NCBI RefSeq assembly: GCF_900143515.1
Contig: NZ_FSQT01000001.1
Span: forward strand, 558,001 to 622,000
Source: Micromonospora cremea
Lineage (GTDB): Bacteria > Actinomycetota > Actinomycetes > Mycobacteriales > Micromonosporaceae
Length of the DNA stretch: 64,000 nucleotides
Direction: 5' to 3'
This document shows positions 53,930 through 63,678 of this stretch, in pieces (position 1 is the stretch's first letter; each line of letters starts with the position of its first letter). The position numbers and the translations under genes were made by a program. Under the pieces are notes generated by a model, which worked only from the letters and a program-made list of their open reading frames with translations, was not told where the DNA came from and did no database searches.

Positions 53930-53935
53930 TGTCAT

Positions 53936-54513
53936 CCTCCCCACGGTGTTTGATGCCGGTGCCCGTTGAGCGCCGTCGTCTGCGTGGCTGGTCGCCGAAG
54001 CGGTGTGGACAAACCGGTACCACTGGCGTGATCGATTGCGGTGTTGAACCACTATCCCGTGGTGATTGGATGGCCGGTTGGGCGCCGGCATGGGGTGCGA
54101 GGCGGGCACGTCGAGGGGGCTTCGGCTTGCTCGCGATGCTACTCGGGGCTGCTCCCTGGCGGCGCTCTCCGGACGGTGCCGACGCTGTCGGAAAGGCGAC
54201 CTGGCCTCGCAGGCGACCCTCGGGCGGCGATGACGGCGCGGCGCCCTGGTTCGCTCCAATTCCGCTCCGGCCGGACTGGCGAGGGCAGAGTCACCCACAT
54301 GAGGCAGCAGACCAGTAGGGCTTCGGGATGGGCGGACCGGGCCCGGGCACCCGAACGGCGCATGTCTTTCCTACCGTCGCGCAATCAGCCGCAGCCGCCG
54401 GTGCGCCTACCCGACCTAGATTGTGCTGCCCGAACTTGCGACGATCTGGTGCCGCATCTCGCGACCAGCTTCACCCGAACCTGGCCAGGCCAGCGCCCAG
54501 CCCTGCAATGACG
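53936..54513. other. Upstream region of the motif-sharing operon, no gene seen
   Basis: About 580 bases between the operon start and the stop of the 54514 gene. Frames here lack motifs and ribosome sites. It should hold the operon promoter near 53950-54050 on the minus strand, but I could not identify boxes. Confidence 0.4.
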
Positions 54514-55014
54514 TCAACGATCGACGTCCGTCTGCACCACTAGGTCGTCCGCGAGCAAGTTCGCGTTGACCATGACCTGGTGGCGCTGAGTGTTCAGAAT
54601 CCGTGCCCTAAGCGCCTCAGGAATCTCCACGACGAACAGTTCGACGCCGAACTCCGCAGCTGCCCGGGCGAGCCAGCCCGAGATTGAGTCGCGTGCGTCA
54701 TGACTGGCGAAGGCGATGATCGTCCGGGTGCCCTCCCAGCCGGGCTCCCGCTTGAGCAGAGCCAGCTTGAGCACATCCTGCGCGATCTTCTTCGGCTGCG
54801 CCCCCTTCAACCTGCCCTGCCGGGCGTATGCCTCGACCACCACACCCATGTCCGGTGTCGCCGCATCCACCTCGACGAACACACCCCCAGACAGAGCGAT
54901 TCTCGCCGGCTTGGTCAGGACCACACCCAGAGACGCGGCAAGCCCCGCAACGATCTCCTCCTCAGCCCGGCGCTGCGTCTGCGAGTCACTCTGATGTGGA
55001 GCTTCCTCAGGCAT
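54514..55014 (-). CDS. Hypothetical protein with PD-(D/E)xK-like layout
   Basis: The protein is 166 residues from the ATG at 55014. A central FVEVDAATPDMGVVVEAYARQGRLKGAQPKKIAQDVLKLALL stretch (about 47-88) has an acid-x-D...E-x-Y/x-K spacing reminiscent of a compact restriction-endonuclease-like fold (strand with Asp, strand with Glu, nearby Lys/Gln), followed by TIIAFASHDARDSI. No TM or signal. I have seen similar conserved proteins near mobile DNA but cannot name the family; nuclease function is inference. Confidence 0.5.
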   Translation of the reverse strand: MPEEAPHQSDSQTQRRAEEEIVAGLAASLGVVLTKPARIALSGGVFVEVDAATPDMGVVVEAYARQGRLKGAQPKKIAQDVLKLALLKREPGWEGTRTIIAFASHDARDSISGWLARAAAEFGVELFVVEIPEALRARILNTQRHQVMVNANLLADDLVVQTDVDR

Positions 55015-55110
55015 GGCGCCAGCCTAAGGGCCCCAGCAGCGCCGCGGCACAAGCCAGCTCGTATCGGAACCGTACGGATCTGCCGATGAGCGCGCCTCCG
55101 TACGCCACCG

Positions 55111-55400
55111 TCAGCTGTAGTACTGAACGAGGCAGAACTCGTGGTCCTCCGAGTCGGCCATGACAACGACCACACCCTCGTCATAGTCGTGCCGTTCACC
55201 GGTGAACCGGCCACCGAGATTGATGACCATGGCAACAGCGTCGTCGATGTCGTCGACGGAGATGTCGAGGTGAATCCGCACCTTGCCTGTTTGAGGCTCC
55301 GACACTGGCTGGAACACAAGCCGCGGCTGAGAGTCACCTCGCTCGCCGAGGTAGACCCAACCCTTCTGTGACGGGTCCCGAGCCGTCGCCGTACCGGCGG
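55111..55400 (-). pseudogene. VOC/glyoxalase-like protein, C-terminal fragment
   Basis: WVYLGERGDSQPRLVFQPVSEPQTGKVRIHLDISVDDIDDAV and the terminal HEFCLVQYY are typical of the second half of a vicinal-oxygen-chelate protein (metal His in RIHLDI, Glu in HEFC). The N-terminal beta-alpha-beta unit is missing; the sequence upstream leads into the target site of the IS256 element at 55424. Confidence 0.72.
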
Positions 55401-55415
55401 AACCGGCCCTTCGGA

Positions 55416-55423
55416 GATCACGA
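55416..55423. repeat. Target duplication GATCACGA, left copy
   Basis: Repeated exactly at 56815-56822 on the other side of the IS256-family element. Confidence 0.9.
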
Positions 55424-56814
55424 GGGCCTGTGGATTTAAGGGTGTTTCCGGCCTGACCCGCCGGGCTTGTGCCTGGTGAGGAAGGTGCCTTGATGACGAC
55501 ACTGGACGACGTGACCGCGAGGAAGAAGGAACCGCAGCCGTCAGCGGAGGCAGCCGCCGCGGCGGAGCTGGTGCGCCTGGCCAAGGAACAGGGCTTGTCG
55601 CTGACCGGCCCGGACGGGCTGCTAAAGCAGTTCACCAAGACGGTCCTGGAGACCGCCCTCAGCGAGGAGATGACTGAGCACCTCGGCTATGAAAAGCGCG
55701 ACCCTGCCGGGGCTGGGTCAGGCAACATCCGCAACGGGACCAGGCCGAAGACGGTGCTGACCGACGCGACGGGTCATGTCGAGATCGACGTGCCGCGTGA
55801 TCGGGCCGGCACATTCGAGCCGCAGATCGTCAAGAAGCGGCAGCGCCGGCTGACCGGCGTCGACGAGATCGTGCTGTCGCTGTATGCCAAAGGCTTGACC
55901 ACCGGGGAGATCAGCGCCCACTTCGCCGAAATCTACGGCGCCTCGGTCAGCCGGGAGACGGTCTCGCGGATCACCGACAAGGTGATCGAGGAGATGAACG
56001 ACTGGACCGTGCGCCCGCTCGACGCTGTCTACGCGGCCGTGTTCATCGACGCCATCGTGGTCAAGGTGCGTGACGGTCAAGTCGCGAACCGGCCGGTCTA
56101 CGCCGCTATCGGGGTCACCCTCGACGGGGAGAAAGACGTCCTCGGCCTCTGGGCCGGCTCGGGTGGTGAGGGCGCCAAGTTCTGGATGAGTGTCCTGACC
56201 GACCTGCGTAACCGCGGTGTCAAGGATGTGTTCTTCGTGGTCTGCGACGGGCTCAAGGGCCTGCCCGAGGTAGTCGCGAACGTATGGCCGCAGACGATCG
56301 TGCAGACCTGCATCATCCATCTGATCCGTAACACGTTCCGGCTGGCCTCGAAACGGGACTGGCCGGCGCTGCAACGCGACATCAAACCGATCTACACCGC
56401 CGTCAACGCCACCGCGGCCCGGGCTGCGTTCGACCGACTCGCCGAGACCTGGGGAACCCGCTACGGCGCGATCATCAGGCTCTGGGACAACGCCTGGCAA
56501 GAGTTCATCCCGTTCCTCGACTATGACCTGGAGATCCGCCGGGTGCTCTGCAGCACCAACGCGATCGAGTCGCTGAACGCCCGTTACCGCCGGGCGATCA
56601 AGGCCCGCGGTCACTTCCCCTCCGAGCAAGCCGCGTTGAAGTGCCTCTACCTGGTGACCAGATCACTGGACCCGACCGGGCAAGGGCGGGCACGATGGGC
56701 GATGCGGTGGAAGCCAGCCCTGAACGCGTTCTCGATCACCTTCGGCGACCGGTTCCCGGCCGCCGAAACCTACTAACCGAAGACGCCGGAAACACCTTTA
56801 GCGAGACAGACCCG
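55424..56814 (+). mobile_element. Complete IS256-family element
   Basis: Terminal repeats GGGCCTGTGGATTTAAGGG (55424 onward) and, on the other strand from 56814, GGGTCTGTCTCGCTAAAGG, both continuing into TGTTTCCGGC. Flanked by perfect 8-base duplications GATCACGA. The transposase frame is intact. It looks like the most recent and best preserved insertion in the window and differs clearly from the nested IS256 copy at 47356-50061. Confidence 0.93.
55493..56776 (+). CDS. IS256-family transposase, intact
   Basis: The protein is 427 residues from the ATG at 55493 (GAGGAAGG upstream). TEHLGYEKRDPAG, VEIDVPRDRAGTFEPQIVKKRQ, VFIDAIVVKVRDG (Asp), VFFVVCDGLKGLPEVV (Asp), STNAIESLNARYRRAIKARGHF (Glu), with a normal C-terminus. 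The DDE triad and length are complete, so it is probably functional. Confidence 0.92.
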   Translation: MTTLDDVTARKKEPQPSAEAAAAAELVRLAKEQGLSLTGPDGLLKQFTKTVLETALSEEMTEHLGYEKRDPAGAGSGNIRNGTRPKTVLTDATGHVEIDVPRDRAGTFEPQIVKKRQRRLTGVDEIVLSLYAKGLTTGEISAHFAEIYGASVSRETVSRITDKVIEEMNDWTVRPLDAVYAAVFIDAIVVKVRDGQVANRPVYAAIGVTLDGEKDVLGLWAGSGGEGAKFWMSVLTDLRNRGVKDVFFVVCDGLKGLPEVVANVWPQTIVQTCIIHLIRNTFRLASKRDWPALQRDIKPIYTAVNATAARAAFDRLAETWGTRYGAIIRLWDNAWQEFIPFLDYDLEIRRVLCSTNAIESLNARYRRAIKARGHFPSEQAALKCLYLVTRSLDPTGQGRARWAMRWKPALNAFSITFGDRFPAAETY

Positions 56815-56856
56815 ATCACGACGAGTACGCCGACGACCGGATGGTTATAGCCGCGG

Positions 56857-57900
56857 TCAGGGGCGCTGGTCGGCCTGCGGTACGTCGGCGGGGGTGAGGT
56901 CGAGGCGGGGGCGTAGGTAGCGGACGTGGTGTCGCCACCGGTGGTGTTCGTAGGCGGTGTCGACGTCGATTTCGGCGACGATGGTGGGGAGCACGGGGCT
57001 GTAGGGGAGGGGTTGGGGGCGGTCGAGTTGTCCGGTCCACGCGGCGGGGAGGGGTTGCGGCCAGGGGTGTGCCCCCGTCGGGTCGATGGGCGTGAGCAGG
57101 GCGGCCAGTTCGGCACGTTGTGCGGGTCGTAGGGGGTTGGTTCGGCCGGTGTAGCGCAGTCGTCCGTGTTGGTCGCAGCGGCCGAGCAGGAGGGTCTCGG
57201 GGTTGTCGGTGCTGGGGGTGACGCCGCCGATGATCGCTTCGGTGGTGCGGTAGGCGCGGACTTTCTGCCATCCTCGTCGGCCGGGTTCGTAGCGCCCGTC
57301 GAGGCGTTTGATCACGATGCCCTCGATGCCCGCGGCGGTCCAGGTGGTCAACCATTCGGCGGCTTGGTCGAGGTCGGTGGTCTGTGGGGACAGGGTGAGT
57401 TGGGCGGGTGTGTCGGCGAGTAGCTGTGTGAGTAGGGCACGTCGTTCGTGCAGGGTCCGGTCCAGTAGTGGTTGGCCCGGTGGGGTGCTGAGCAGGTCGA
57501 AGACGACGTAGTGCGCGGGGTGGCGTCGGGCGATGTCGGGGAGCTGGCCGCCGGCGGTGACTCGTCGCTGCAGGTGGGCGAAGTTGGTTCGCTCGCCTTC
57601 CCACACCACCAGCTCGCCGTCGAGGACGGCACCCGGCTCGACGGCTTCGGTGACGGCTCGGGTGATGTCGGGGAAGTAGGTGGTGATGTCCCGGCCGGCT
57701 CTGGACTGCAGGTACACGCTGTCGGGCCGGCGGAAGGCCAGTGCCCGCCAGCCGTCCCACTTGGGCTCGTAGGCCAGATCCGATGCCTCAGGGACAGCGT
57801 CGACGGCCTTGGCCAGCATCGGTGTGAGCGGCGGACGCAGCGCTTCGGTGGTGCCGACACGCCGGCGGGCTGGAGTCACCGCAGGACCGACCCACGACAT
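56857..57900 (-). CDS. ATP-dependent DNA ligase (LigC/LigD ligase-domain type)
   Basis: The protein is 347 residues. Adenylation lysine Lys47 in YEPKWDGWRAL (motif I KxDG), motif III-like LDGELVVW, motif IV EGIVIKR and motif V WQKVR, followed by an OB-fold. Length fits a stand-alone ligase. No Ku or LigD polymerase gene is adjacent, so a role in end joining or repair is only inferred. The ATG at 57900 lacks a well-spaced ribosome site; GTG at about residue 15 is an alternative. Divergent from the secreted nuclease gene. Confidence 0.87.
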   Translation of the reverse strand: MSWVGPAVTPARRRVGTTEALRPPLTPMLAKAVDAVPEASDLAYEPKWDGWRALAFRRPDSVYLQSRAGRDITTYFPDITRAVTEAVEPGAVLDGELVVWEGERTNFAHLQRRVTAGGQLPDIARRHPAHYVVFDLLSTPPGQPLLDRTLHERRALLTQLLADTPAQLTLSPQTTDLDQAAEWLTTWTAAGIEGIVIKRLDGRYEPGRRGWQKVRAYRTTEAIIGGVTPSTDNPETLLLGRCDQHGRLRYTGRTNPLRPAQRAELAALLTPIDPTGAHPWPQPLPAAWTGQLDRPQPLPYSPVLPTIVAEIDVDTAYEHHRWRHHVRYLRPRLDLTPADVPQADQRP

Positions 57901-58159
57901 CGAACTCGAATTTCACTCACCTCCGCTCTCATGGTTGAGGGGCGTACGGGGGTGGCGCTGGAAGATGCCGAACGCTCGATGGCGGCATGCGGAACGAGAG
58001 GCAGGACGAGGTCTGCCGGGTGCGCCCAGCTCGTGTCCGCACGCCAGCGCAGCGCTTCGAAGTTTTGTCGCCGATTCCGCACCCCTTCCCAAACACGTCC
58101 TTCGATGGACATGCTCGTCAGAGACGGTTGCCGTCCACCCAGTGCCGAGGAGGCCCCCC

Positions 58160-58834
58160 ATGCGGGTAACCCGAGTCTCAGCCCGTTTCCCACGCGTCAC
58201 GCGTCACGCCGCCGCAGTCGTCCTCGCCGCCATCGCAGGCGCCGGTCTGGTCGGCGTCAGCGCGCAGCCCGCGTCGGCCACACCTCCCGGGATCCCGTCG
58301 AAGGCGACGGCCCAGTCTCAGCTCAACGCCCTGACCGTGGCGGCGCAGGGCTCCACCAGCGGCTACTCGCGGGACCTGTTCCCGCACTGGGTCACGATCA
58401 GCGGTAGCTGCAACACCCGCGAGCAGGTCCTCAAGCGCGACGGCACCTCCGTCGTGGTCGACAGCTCCTGCGCCGCCACCTCCGGCCGCTGGTACAGCCC
58501 CTACGACGGCGCGACCTGGACGGCGGCCTCCGACGTCGACATCGACCACGTCGTACCCCTTGCCGAGGCGTGGCGCTCCGGCGCCAACTCCTGGACGACC
58601 AGCCGCCGGCAGAGCTTCGCCAACGACCTGAGCCGCCCACAGCTGATCGCGGTGACGGACAACGTCAACCAATCCAAGGGCGACCAGGACCCCTCCACCT
58701 GGCAGCCGTCCCTGTCGTCATACCGGTGCACCTACGGCAAAATGTGGATCACCGTGAAGTACAACTGGGGCTTGAAGCTGCAATCGTCGGAGAAGTCAGC
58801 CCTGCAGAGCATGCTCAACACCTGCAGCTCCTGA
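58160..58834 (+). CDS. Secreted HNH-type nuclease (GmrSD_C/DUF1524-like)
   Basis: The protein is 224 residues from the ATG at 58160 behind GAGGAGG. Sec signal to Ala40 (PASA before TPPG). DVDIDHVVPLAEAW with Asp129 and His130 is the HNH first strand, then NDLSRPQLIAVTDNVNQSKGDQDPSTW (Asn and second metal region). Cys84, Cys104 and two later Cys may form disulfides. Such enzymes degrade extracellular DNA for phosphate or nucleotides, or act in competition. Confidence 0.85.
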   Translation: MRVTRVSARFPRVTRHAAAVVLAAIAGAGLVGVSAQPASATPPGIPSKATAQSQLNALTVAAQGSTSGYSRDLFPHWVTISGSCNTREQVLKRDGTSVVVDSSCAATSGRWYSPYDGATWTAASDVDIDHVVPLAEAWRSGANSWTTSRRQSFANDLSRPQLIAVTDNVNQSKGDQDPSTWQPSLSSYRCTYGKMWITVKYNWGLKLQSSEKSALQSMLNTCSS

Positions 58835-58932
58835 CAGCCCCGAGACCGGCGGGGCGTCCTCCGCGGGACGCCCCGCCGACCGGACTATGCCTGCTGTGGC
58901 GAAGACGGTGCGCTGTCGCCGGCCTGCTTGCG

Positions 58933-59157
58933 CTACTGGCCGCCCGCGTCGACGGCCAGGAGGCGCTTGACCATCGCCAGGGCGTCCGCCTCGGTGTCGA
59001 ACTCCCAGCGCAGCACCCGGCCGTTCTCGCTGTCTCCGGCGCGGGCGACGACCTTCCACCGGACCTCACGGGTCAGCCACACATCCCGGCGGCCCAAGCG
59101 CCCCCAGATGCCGTTCCACCAGCGTCCCGCCACGTCCTCCACCAGCGCATCGTACAA
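58933..59157 (-). pseudogene. Small conserved protein, 5' end probably truncated
   Basis: 74 residues with VEDVAGRWWNGIWGRLGRRDVWL and RAGDSENGRVLRWEFDTEADALAMV, a recurring actinobacterial small protein. The only start is a TTG at 59157 without a ribosome site, and transposase-derived sequence begins about 40 bases upstream, so the original beginning is likely lost. Confidence 0.55.
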
Positions 59158-59194
59158 GTGTTCGATTGCCGGTGGGTGCGGGGTGGCGAGGTCG

Positions 59195-59807
59195 CCAACC
59201 TGGAGAGCCTCACGTCAGCGTCGACTCCACGATCACCCGTGCTCACCGGCAAGCCGCCGGCGCCCGGATCCGGCCGCAGGAGCAGAAGGAGCCGCCCGGC
59301 GGCATCGAGGACGAACCCGCCGACCACGCCCTGGGTCGTTCCCGCGGCGGGCTAACCACCAAGCTGCACCTGGGCGGCGAGCAAGGCCAGAAACCTCTCG
59401 CGGTGGTGGTGACCGGTGGGCAGCGCGGTGACAGCCCCCAGTTCACCCGGGTCCTGGCTCGTATCCGGGTGCCGCGTGGCCGGGGGTGGGCGTCCGCGGA
59501 CCCGCCCGGACCGGGTCCTGGCCGACAGGGCGTACAGCTCGGCCGCCAACCGCGAGCACCTGCGAAAGCGCGAGATCAAGGCGACGATCCCGATCAAGGA
59601 CGATCAGGCCGCCAACAGGCGCAAGAAGGGGTCGAAGGGCGGTCGGCCACCGTCCTTCGACCCTGAGATCTACAAGCAGCGCATGTCCTCGAGTGCGGCA
59701 TCATTCGGCTCAAGCGCCACCGCGGCCTGGCCACCCGGTACGACAAGCTCGCAGTCCGCTACCAGGCGACCATCCACGTCGCCGTGGTCAATGAGTGGCT
59801 GTAGCAC
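59195..59807 (+). pseudogene. IS5-family transposase fragment (DDE_Tnp_1 type), frameshifted
   Basis: Plus-strand pieces SVDSTITRAHRQAAGA and SRGGLTTKLHLGGEQGQKPLAVVVTGGQRGDSPQF, then in another frame TRPDRVLADRAYSSAANREHLRKREIKATIPIKDDQ, then IRLKRHRGLATRYDKLAVRYQATIHVAVVNEWL to the stop. At least two frame changes; the N-terminus is absent. It overlaps the end of the HIT gene. Confidence 0.75.
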
Positions 59808-60264
59808 TGCGAGCCATTCCCACCGATTGGAGATGTGCCCGTAACGCCAGCGTGAGTTCGCTCTTGTGCTCGTCGCCCACGCGCAGTTCGCGTGAGGGAT
59901 CCAGGTACCCGAACACCCCACCGCCACGCCGATCGTCAGGAAGATCGGCCATCCGCGGGACGACGTGGAAGTGGACGTGGCTGACGCCTTCCTTCTCAGC
60001 GAACTGCGCCACGTAGGTCTTCATGCACCCAGTCACCGTCCCCAACGCACGAGACAGGCGCACCTGCCAGGCGCCGAGGTCCGCAGCTTCGGCATCGGTC
60101 AAGTCGGCGATGGACGTGACATGCCTGCGTGGGATGAGGACCAGCCATCCGGGCAGTGCAGTGTCGATCGCATGCGCCACCCGCCAGTACTCATCTGCAG
60201 CGATCCGCTCCCACTCCGGCAGCACGTCAAACCGGTCATTGTTGTCACACACCCAACAGTTCAT
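59788..60264 (-). CDS. HIT-family nucleotide-binding protein
   Basis: The protein is about 158 residues from the ATG at 60264. WVCDNND is a Cys-containing start; DTALPGWLVLIPRRHV is the GxxLxxPxxH helix, and the catalytic triad lies in VSHVHFHVVPR. The last 15 residues overlap the IS5 remnant and may not be original. HIT hydrolases act on AMP-linked nucleotides. Convergent with the transposase fragment. Confidence 0.83.
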   Translation of the reverse strand: MNCWVCDNNDRFDVLPEWERIAADEYWRVAHAIDTALPGWLVLIPRRHVTSIADLTDAEAADLGAWQVRLSRALGTVTGCMKTYVAQFAEKEGVSHVHFHVVPRMADLPDDRRGGGVFGYLDPSRELRVGDEHKSELTLALRAHLQSVGMARSATATH

Positions 60265-60475
60265 GATCGGCACAGTAGACAACAGCGGGTCGATGCAAGA
60301 GCTCGACGACTTCTGAAACGCGACCTAGCCTAGGCCGGCGCGGAGCAGACCACCAAGGCGGTCTGCGGGGCGGCGAGCCCGGTGTAGCGAGCCGCGCGAC
60401 GCCGCCGAGCGCGGCGGTCAACCCACGTCTAAGTCGCATGACATGCCTCCTGATCAATGCGCCGGAGGCAAGCAG

Positions 60476-60488
60476 TTAACTTTGTTAA
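60476..60488. promoter_or_regulatory. TTAAC-TTT-GTTAA palindrome
   Basis: Perfect 5-base arms with a 3-base spacer, 72 bases before the ROK regulator start. AT-rich islands of this kind are typical ROK/XylR operators and stand out in this GC-rich DNA. Likely autoregulation. Confidence 0.6.
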
Positions 60489-60560
60489 ATGTGAATGCGC
60501 AGTAATCTGTCAGCACTTGGTTCACGGTGTGAAGCAGGCCGCCGGGGCGGCCGGGAGAGG

Positions 60561-61835
60561 ATGGCGGCGGACGTGGACGCCAGACGCACCACCGTGCGCG
60601 ACATGCGTCGTGCTAACCGGTCGGTCCTGCTCACCCGGATCTGGCTGGACGGCCCGCTGAGCCGCCACGAGCTGGGGCAGTCCACCGCGCTGAGCCTGGC
60701 CAGCGTGAGCAACCTGGTCGGCGAGATGATCGCCGAGGGCCTGGTCGAGGAGGCCGGCTTGGTCGAGTCCGACGGCGGCCGCCCGCGGGTGCTGCTGCGG
60801 GTCGCCCCCGGCTACGGCTACCTGGTCGGAGCCGACGTCGGCGAGACCCGGGTGCAGGTCGAACTTTTCGACCTGGCGATGACCGCCCTCGCCAAGGCGG
60901 AGTACCCGATCGCCGCCGCCGAGCCCGACCCCCGGCAGGTCACCGACCACCTGCTGCACGGTCTCACCGCGGTGATCGAGCAGGCCGGCATCGACCCGGC
61001 GGCGGTGCTCGGCTTCGGCGTCGCCGTCTCCGGCACCGTCGAGCGTGCCGCCGACGCCGTGGTGCACGCGCAGACCCTCGGCTGGGACGGCGTGCCACTC
61101 GGCGCCATGCTGCGCGCCGGCACCGACATCCCGGTGCACATCGACAACGGCGCGAAGACCCTCGGCCAGGCCGAGATGTGGTTCGGCGCGGGCCGCGACG
61201 TCCGGCACGCGGTCGTTGCCCTGGTCGGCTCCGGCGTCGGGGCCTGCGTGATGGCCAACGGCGTGGGCTACCGCGGCGCGCACAGCAGCGCCGGCGAGTG
61301 GGGGCACACCACCATCGTGTACGGGGGCCGCCGCTGCCGCTGCGGCAACCTCGGCTGCCTCGAGGCGTACGTCGGGGCGGAAGGGGTGCTCGACCGGTTC
61401 CGCCAGGCCAACCGCGGTCGCCCGGCGACCGGCGGCGACGAGGAGACCGCCTTCGGCGAACTGCTGCGCGCCACCAGCCGCACCGCCGCCAAGGTGCTCG
61501 ACGAGACGGTCGGCTACCTCGGCGCTGGGGTGGCGAACCTGGTGAACCTGTTCAACCCCGAGCGGGTGGTGCTGGGCGGCTGGGCCGGCCTGGCCCTGGG
61601 CGAGCGCTACCTGCCGCAGATCCGCGAGGTCACCGCGCGGCACGCGCTGCGCCAGCCGTACGCCCAGACCTCGATCGAGCTGTGCCGGCTCGGACCGGAC
61701 GCGGTCGCGATGGGCGCGGCCACCCTGCCAATGGCCCGGCTGCTGCGCGACGGCGGCGTGCCGCGCGAGCCGGCCGCCCGGGTGACCTTGGCGCCGGCGC
61801 TGACGGCGCGGCGGCCCCGGTCGCGGACCCGCTGA
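60561..61835 (+). CDS. ROK-family transcriptional regulator with zinc motif
   Basis: The protein is 424 residues from the ATG at 60561 (GGGAGAGG just upstream). Winged helix at about 12-70: MRRANRSVLLTRIWLDGPLSRHELGQSTALSLASVSNLVGEM. ROK domain with GADVGETRVQ (a variant DxGxT loop) and the canonical CRCGNLGCLE zinc motif (GHTTIVYGGRRCRCGNLGCLEAYVG), unlike the ROK protein at 2795. Tandem to, and convergent with, the GH1 gene it probably controls. Confidence 0.88.
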   Translation: MAADVDARRTTVRDMRRANRSVLLTRIWLDGPLSRHELGQSTALSLASVSNLVGEMIAEGLVEEAGLVESDGGRPRVLLRVAPGYGYLVGADVGETRVQVELFDLAMTALAKAEYPIAAAEPDPRQVTDHLLHGLTAVIEQAGIDPAAVLGFGVAVSGTVERAADAVVHAQTLGWDGVPLGAMLRAGTDIPVHIDNGAKTLGQAEMWFGAGRDVRHAVVALVGSGVGACVMANGVGYRGAHSSAGEWGHTTIVYGGRRCRCGNLGCLEAYVGAEGVLDRFRQANRGRPATGGDEETAFGELLRATSRTAAKVLDETVGYLGAGVANLVNLFNPERVVLGGWAGLALGERYLPQIREVTARHALRQPYAQTSIELCRLGPDAVAMGAATLPMARLLRDGGVPREPAARVTLAPALTARRPRSRTR

Positions 61836-62221
61836 GCCACCGGCCCGGCGGCGGGAGTGCCGCCGACCCGGCCCCGGCTCAGGACGGGAGGGTTCTGCTT
61901 GGCCCCGCTGGTGCAGCTCCAGATCTGCGTCTTCCACGCCCTCGGCGGGGCAAAGGAGTGGCGGGAAGGCACCTTCTCACCGACTGGCTGCGCTGTCGAT
62001 ATCTCGCAAGCAGCACCACTGCATGGGTCCGGGTTGCGGTACTCGGGCGCTCTGATTAATCGGGCCAGCGTCGAAGCTGCCTCCGGTGCTGAAAGTGTCG
62101 TCAGGTGCCCGAGGAATGTTTGGGTAGTACTCGATCGTTCGACGTTCTCTCCGCGATGAAGCACGGTGGACGCCAGTGCGGCCGCCCGGGAGATCCCGAG
62201 CGGCCGCCCCGAGCGGCCGGG
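61836..62221. other. Gap between ROK regulator and GH1 gene, nothing seen
   Basis: The two genes converge here. A short dyad of GGGAG/CGGGCCGG-type sequence near 61845-61880 could terminate the ROK gene, but I see no clear hairpin with a U-run and no coding motif. Confidence 0.35.
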
Positions 62222-63634
<1,413 letters not shown>

Positions 63635-63678
63635 GGTTCTCCTAGCGGTTGCGGGTAGTTCGGTCGGACGAAGGGAGG

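Noticed and set aside
61836..62221. Possible tRNA or attachment site between the ROK and GH1 genes
   Set aside because: I looked for a cloverleaf and T-loop motif on both strands and found none.
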